Source: Candidatus Cloacimonadota bacterium
GTDB lineage: Bacteria > Cloacimonadota > Cloacimonadia > Cloacimonadales > Cloacimonadaceae
Assembly: GCA_027318525.1 (NCBI GenBank)
Contig: DAHVPA010000078.1
Coordinates: forward strand, 1 to 8,222
Direction of reading: 5' to 3'
Length of the DNA: 8,222 nucleotides
Below are positions 6,193-8,222 of this stretch, piece after piece (position 1 is the first letter of the stretch; each line of letters opens with the position of its first letter). The position numbers and the translations under genes are program-made. Under the pieces are notes generated by a model, which made no database searches, was not told the DNA's origin, and was given only the letters and a program-made list of their open reading frames with translations.

Positions 6193-6708
6193 TCAGATTT
6201 TCTGCATGAAAGTATATGTGTTGGTATGCTTGCCGTCTTTGTAGAATTTCAGGTTGATTTCCCACATACCCGGCATGACAAAATTGATGGGAGCCATCAG
6301 GACACCCTTGGCATTGGCTTTCATTTTTAAGTCTGGGGAAGCATGGGCACCCCGCATGGAAGGCATATCTGATGTGACATAGACAGTATAGTCGTCACTG
6401 TGCCTGTTTTTCTTATCATATAAATGCACCTGCAGGATAGCAGTCCCGATTTTGGGTTTTTTGCTGAAGTTATAAGTGAAGTGCTTGCCATCCGGTAAGT
6501 TGACGGTTTTGTTAAAGCCCGGTAGGTTCACGGCTGTGATTTTAGGATTTCCCGCGGGATTTTTGGAATTATCCTCTGCTTTGGCAGTGGTCAGTTTTCC
6601 CTTGTCATCGCTTTTATTGTGTCCGGTGGGGCAATCTGCACATTGAGCCCAGACTGCCATAGGCAGCAGGACTGCCATGACGATGGTGGTCAGGATTATT
6701 TTTTTCAT
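6193..6708 (-). CDS. Secreted YtkA-like (FixH/YtkA-type) protein with CxxC and Met/His residues
   Basis: This 171-residue exported protein has a signal peptide (about 1-21, ending VWA-Q). The mature N-terminus contains CADCPTGH (C23, C26, H30), followed by a polar linker rich in Lys, Asn and Asp up to about residue 55. The C-terminal half is an Ig-like beta domain of the YtkA type: QVHLYDKKNR, DDYTVYVTSDMPSMRGAH, ASPDLKMKANAKGVLMAPINF and VMPGMWEINLKF. M115, M118, H122, M129, M145 and M148 are spaced as potential soft-metal ligands. YtkA/FixH-like domains recur near copper-handling and cytochrome oxidase assembly genes, which agrees with the CsoR gene 23 bp upstream. Metal binding is an inference from composition. 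The start at 6708 has AAGGAGT upstream. Family call is moderate to good. Confidence 0.75.
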   Translation of the reverse strand: MKKIILTTIVMAVLLPMAVWAQCADCPTGHNKSDDKGKLTTAKAEDNSKNPAGNPKITAVNLPGFNKTVNLPDGKHFTYNFSKKPKIGTAILQVHLYDKKNRHSDDYTVYVTSDMPSMRGAHASPDLKMKANAKGVLMAPINFVMPGMWEINLKFYKDGKHTNTYTFMQKI

Positions 6709-6731
6709 GTTTACTCCTTCTCTTTGTTTGT

Positions 6732-7037
6732 TTACAACATGCGGCGGACAGTTTCCAGCAGCTCATCCATAACTTCGGTTCTGCCTTCCTGCAGCTGTTC
6801 TGTTATACAGCTTTTCATGTGCGCTTCAAACAGCTTGCGGGAAACAGCGCTCAGCGCATTGCGCACAGCTGATATCTGGGTCAGGACATCGTCGCAATAG
6901 ACGTCGCCCTCGATCATACTGTGAATTCCACGCACCTGCCCTTCTATCCGTTTCAGTCTTTTCAGCAAGTCATGCTTGAATTCTGCGGAGTGGTGCGCCG
7001 ACCTTTCGTTATGTGAGCAGCAGTGTTTTGGCATCAT
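6732..7037 (-). CDS. csoR: CsoR/RcnR-family metal-sensing repressor, copper-type ligand set
   Basis: The predicted protein has 101 residues from the ATG at 7037; this start has AAGGA 5 bp upstream. It is an all-helical DNA-binding repressor that releases its operator on metal binding. KHDLLKRLKRIEGQVRGI begins helix 1. The metal ligands are C48, H73 and C77 (in VYCDDVL and LFEAHMKSC), with the C-x24-H-x3-C spacing of Cu(I)-sensing CsoR, and Y47 occupies the known second-shell tyrosine position. RcnR (nickel/cobalt) has a histidine at the last ligand position, and CstR (persulfide) lacks the histidine, so copper is the best prediction. The N-terminus MMPKHCCSHNERSAHH adds possible extra ligands. 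It is the first gene of a six-gene operon and lies directly behind a CsoR-type palindrome, so autoregulation is likely. In-frame TTG at 7100 would place coding sequence across the operator and is unlikely. Confidence 0.92.
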   Translation of the reverse strand: MMPKHCCSHNERSAHHSAEFKHDLLKRLKRIEGQVRGIHSMIEGDVYCDDVLTQISAVRNALSAVSRKLFEAHMKSCITEQLQEGRTEVMDELLETVRRML

Positions 7038-7055
7038 AACCATCCTTACTTTAAT

Positions 7056-7072
7056 ATACCCACAGGGGGTAT
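7056..7072. promoter_or_regulatory. CsoR-type operator
   Basis: ATACCCACAGGGGGTAT has perfect 6-bp arms (ATACCC / GGGTAT) around a 5-bp GC-rich centre. This matches the known CsoR operator style of A/T ends flanking a G-C tract, as upstream of Bacillus copZA. It lies 19 bp before the csoR start and covers the predicted transcription start, ideal for repression of the whole operon. Confidence 0.82.
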
Positions 7073-7076
7073 CCAT

Positions 7077-7105
7077 AGGATAATGCAAACTGCGTTCCAA
7101 GGCAA
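7077..7105 (-). promoter_or_regulatory. Predicted promoter of the csoR operon
   Basis: On the - strand, TTGCCT (7100-7105) and TATCCT (7077-7082) are separated by exactly 17 bp, each matching 4 of 6 consensus bases. The expected start near 7070 falls inside the operator. The sigma preference of this organism is unknown. Confidence 0.5.
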
Positions 7106-7128
7106 ATCTGATTTACGGATTTTTTTAC

Positions 7129-7569
7129 TCAAGCGAAGAATTGCTCGTGGTCACGGTCGGGGATGATATTGACCCAGCGCTTTTTGCCATCAAAGTGGAA
7201 GTAGAGGCTGAGCGTTTTATAAGGCAGCAGGTTTTCTGCCAGTTCAGGCCATTCGATTACTGTAATGCCGCTGTCTATCATATCCAGCAGACCGAGGTCC
7301 AGCAGTTCCCCTTCGTCCCTCAGTCGGAATAAATCTACATGGAATAGGGGGAATTTCCCTGTTTTATATTCGTTCATCAGGACAAAGGAGGGACTGCTGA
7401 TTTCGTCTTCAATAAACAGCATTTTCCCTACCTGCTTGGTGAAATAGGTCTTGCCGCTGCCCAGTTCGCCATACAGGCAGAGGACGTCACCCTCTTTCAG
7501 CATGGTGGCAATGTATGCCGCCAGGTCTTTGGTGTCCTGTTCCGAGTTAAGCTCAATATATTTTTCCAT
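7129..7569 (-). CDS. tsaE: tRNA threonylcarbamoyladenosine biosynthesis ATPase TsaE
   Basis: The predicted protein has 146 residues, the usual length of TsaE (YjeE). It drives turnover of the TsaB-TsaD complex that makes t6A at position 37 of ANN-decoding tRNAs in the cytoplasm. Visible motifs are Walker A GELGSGKT (34-41, K40, T41), switch-like SPSFVLMNEY (59-68), HVDLFRL with the Mg-binding aspartate D79, and VIEWPE (104-109). I prefer the ATG at 7569, which has GGAG 9 bp upstream; in-frame ATGs at 7578 and 7584 would add three or five residues and have weaker ribosome sites. Its stop lies just upstream of the csoR promoter, and it has its own predicted promoter, so it is probably separate from the metal operon although partial read-through is possible. 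No other t6A gene is in the window. Confidence 0.95.
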   Translation of the reverse strand: MEKYIELNSEQDTKDLAAYIATMLKEGDVLCLYGELGSGKTYFTKQVGKMLFIEDEISSPSFVLMNEYKTGKFPLFHVDLFRLRDEGELLDLGLLDMIDSGITVIEWPELAENLLPYKTLSLYFHFDGKKRWVNIIPDRDHEQFFA

Positions 7570-7626
7570 TATTTGCATCTCCATGACTTATTCAGTCGGG
7601 TTAACTTTTTTCTATCTGCTGGTTAT

Positions 7627-7655
7627 ATTATACTCAATGAGTAGGCAATAGCCAA
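7627..7655 (-). promoter_or_regulatory. Predicted tsaE promoter
   Basis: On the - strand, TTGGCT (7650-7655) and a perfect TATAAT (7627-7632) are separated by 17 bp, which would give a leader of about 50 nt before the preferred tsaE start. Confidence 0.5.
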
Positions 7656-7736
7656 CCGGAAAATTCATAATTTCCTCTTTTCCTCTTTGCCGGATTTTGT
7701 CCAATAGTATCAAATCCCTCTCCCAAGTGGATTCTG

Positions 7737-7762
7737 TATGAAGTCCCGCCTTCAGGCGGTTC
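7737..7762. repeat. Palindromic repeat, copy 1 (REP-like)
   Basis: The unit reads TATG, A, AGTCCCGCC, then TTCAGGCGGTTC, and differs from copy 2 by one base (A/T after TATG). Its core CCGCCT-TC-AGGCGG (7746-7759) is a perfect 6-bp-stem hairpin. It is followed by a 7-bp tandem tract. The compact GC hairpin in AT-rich intergenic DNA resembles REP-type elements. Confidence 0.8.
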
Positions 7763-7803
7763 AATTTCAATTTTCCATTCTCCATTTTCAATTCTCAATA
7801 CTA
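7763..7803 (+). repeat. Heptamer tandem tract 1, MATTYTC units
   Basis: Successive 7-bp units AATTTTC (7769-7775), CATTCTC, CATTTTC and AATTCTC (7790-7796), with decayed units on both sides (AATTTC before, AATACTA after). The tract fills the space between the two palindromes. Confidence 0.75.
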
Positions 7804-7805
7804 AG

Positions 7806-7831
7806 TATGTAGTCCCGCCTTCAGGCGGTTC
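7806..7831. repeat. Palindromic repeat, copy 2 (REP-like)
   Basis: A 25/26-base match to 7737-7762, offset by 69 bp, with the same hairpin CCGCCT-TC-AGGCGG at 7815-7828. Both copies have the same orientation. Confidence 0.8.
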
Positions 7832-7858
7832 TTTCTCCATTTTCAATTTTCAATTCTC
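7831..7858 (+). repeat. Heptamer tandem tract 2, MATTYTC units
   Basis: CTTTCTC (7831-7837), CATTTTC (7838-7844), AATTTTC (7845-7851) and AATTCTC (7852-7858), the same 7-bp motif family as the tract at 7763-7803. The palindrome plus heptamer tract together form one repeated composite unit. Confidence 0.75.
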
Positions 7859-7898
7859 ATTTCATAATTCAATAATCCTTCCACCCTGTAAATAATTA

Positions 7899-7925
7899 TT
7901 GACACGATTGTATCTGTTATATAAT
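7899..7925 (+). promoter_or_regulatory. Strong sigma70-like promoter of the SBBP-protein gene
   Basis: A perfect TTGACA (7899-7904) and a perfect TATAAT (7920-7925) lie 15 bp apart. TAATAG at 7922-7927 gives the optimal 17-bp spacing instead. The predicted start of transcription is about 25 bp before the ATG at 7958. Confidence 0.65.
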
Positions 7926-7957
7926 AGAGTAAATTAGATACCATCAGGGGAGTGATC

Positions 7958-8222
7958 ATGCAAAGATTAATTGGTGTTATCGTTTTCATCTTTATCGCCA
8001 TCAGCGCTTTTGGTCAGATGCCAACCGAATGGGCTTTGGGAGCCGGAGCTTCTACTGATATGGATGTTGGCAATAAGGTTACAACTGACTTATTCGGCAA
8101 TTGCATTACAGTTGGCAATTATTCCTGCGATGAGGGTTCCGCTACCTTTGACTTTATAACTTTAAACGGCAGCAGCGATAATATCTCCAATTGCTTTGTC
8201 ACAAGGCAGGATAGCGGGGGCG
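7958..8222 (+). CDS. Secreted SBBP-repeat-like protein, N-terminal part
   Basis: An open frame from ATG at 7958 runs off the window after 88 codons without a stop. AGGGGAG (7946-7952) lies 5 bp upstream and a strong promoter precedes it. Residues about 4-19 form a signal peptide (LIGVIVFIFIAISAFG, cleavage before Q20). The mature part starts PTEWALGAGASTDMDVGNKV, then TDLFGNCITVGNYS, ATFDFITLNG and NCFVTRQDSGG. This is the repeating pattern of SBBP (beta-propeller-like) proteins: a tryptophan start, a D-x-x-G-N-x turn, a T-x-G strand and a closing FV-x-(K/R)-x-D-x-x-G. Such proteins are usually long, surface-exposed or released, and often end in a type A sorting domain. The rest of the gene is outside the window. 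Function is unknown. Confidence 0.78.
   Translation, partial: MQRLIGVIVFIFIAISAFGQMPTEWALGAGASTDMDVGNKVTTDLFGNCITVGNYSCDEGSATFDFITLNGSSDNISNCFVTRQDSGG

Larger units (their letters stand above)
7570..7957. other. Intergenic region with divergent promoters and repeats
   Basis: This non-coding stretch of about 390 bp lies between the divergent tsaE and SBBP-protein genes. From left to right it holds the tsaE leader and promoter, an AT-rich segment (about 7660-7736) with loose 7-bp periodicity, two palindrome-plus-heptamer repeat units (7737-7858), and a strong sigma70-like promoter next to the right-hand gene. I see no convincing protein or structured RNA gene. A 70-codon frame on the - strand simply translates the repeats. 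Confidence 0.7.

Noticed and set aside
7038..7100. N-terminal extension of csoR from a TTG at 7100
   Set aside because: It would place coding sequence over the -10 box and operator; the ATG at 7037 has a spaced AAGGA and gives the normal family length.
7104..7128. Possible intrinsic terminator (T run after an AAATC/GATTT pair on the + strand)
   Set aside because: The stem is only five weak pairs and the T run is on the strand opposite to both neighbouring genes.
7634..7846. A 70-codon - strand frame with repeated EPPEGGT motifs
   Set aside because: It is the translation of the two palindrome-heptamer repeats; no ribosome site and the peptide repeats reflect DNA repeats.
7737..7858. A short CRISPR array
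   Set aside because: There are only two repeat copies, and the sequence between them is itself a 7-bp tandem repeat, not a unique spacer; no cas gene is nearby.

Overview
The window looks like chromosomal DNA of an anaerobic FCB-group bacterium, with Candidatus Cloacimonadota as my best guess. The reasons are a secreted protein ending in a type A (Por/T9SS-like, FlgD-Ig-like) sorting domain, an SBBP-type secreted protein, strong AGGAGG Shine-Dalgarno sites, moderate GC, and intergenic heptameric repeats with short GC palindromes. The taxon is inferred from gene style only, since no rRNA or other phylogenetic marker is present.

Left part (1-2591, + strand): the 3' end of a macro-domain (ADP-ribose) protein, exodeoxyribonuclease III (xth), a four-helix-bundle (S23/IVP-type) gene in a cassette of about 409 bp bounded by inverted heptamer repeats (AATTACG units), and a secreted cyclophilin-type peptidyl-prolyl isomerase with an Ig-like region and a C-terminal sorting domain. 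The cassette sits exactly between the stop codon of xth and the Shine-Dalgarno of the isomerase gene. It supplies its own ribosome binding site and stop codon.

Centre (7105 down to 2604, - strand): a compact six-gene operon. In transcription order it encodes a CsoR-family metal sensor with the C-H-C Cu(I) ligand set, a YtkA-like secreted protein with a CxxCxxxH motif and Met/His residues, an outer-membrane beta-barrel, a secreted FMN_bind-like protein without a recognisable flavinylation motif, a MacB/FtsX-type ABC permease and its LolD/MacB-type ATPase. A near-perfect CsoR-type operator (ATACCC-N5-GGGTAT) overlaps the predicted start of transcription. All internal gaps are 40 bp or less and the last two genes overlap by 4 bp. 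A 10-bp-stem hairpin inside the 3' end of the convergent isomerase gene can terminate both transcripts. This operon is the best candidate for an undescribed system: a copper-responsive (inferred) envelope export or repair machine spanning both membranes.

Right part (7106-8222): tsaE (tRNA t6A synthesis ATPase, - strand), then about 390 bp of non-coding DNA. That stretch holds the tsaE promoter, two copies of a palindrome-plus-heptamer repeat and a strong sigma70-like promoter. It leads into a + strand gene for a secreted SBBP-repeat-like protein that runs off the window.
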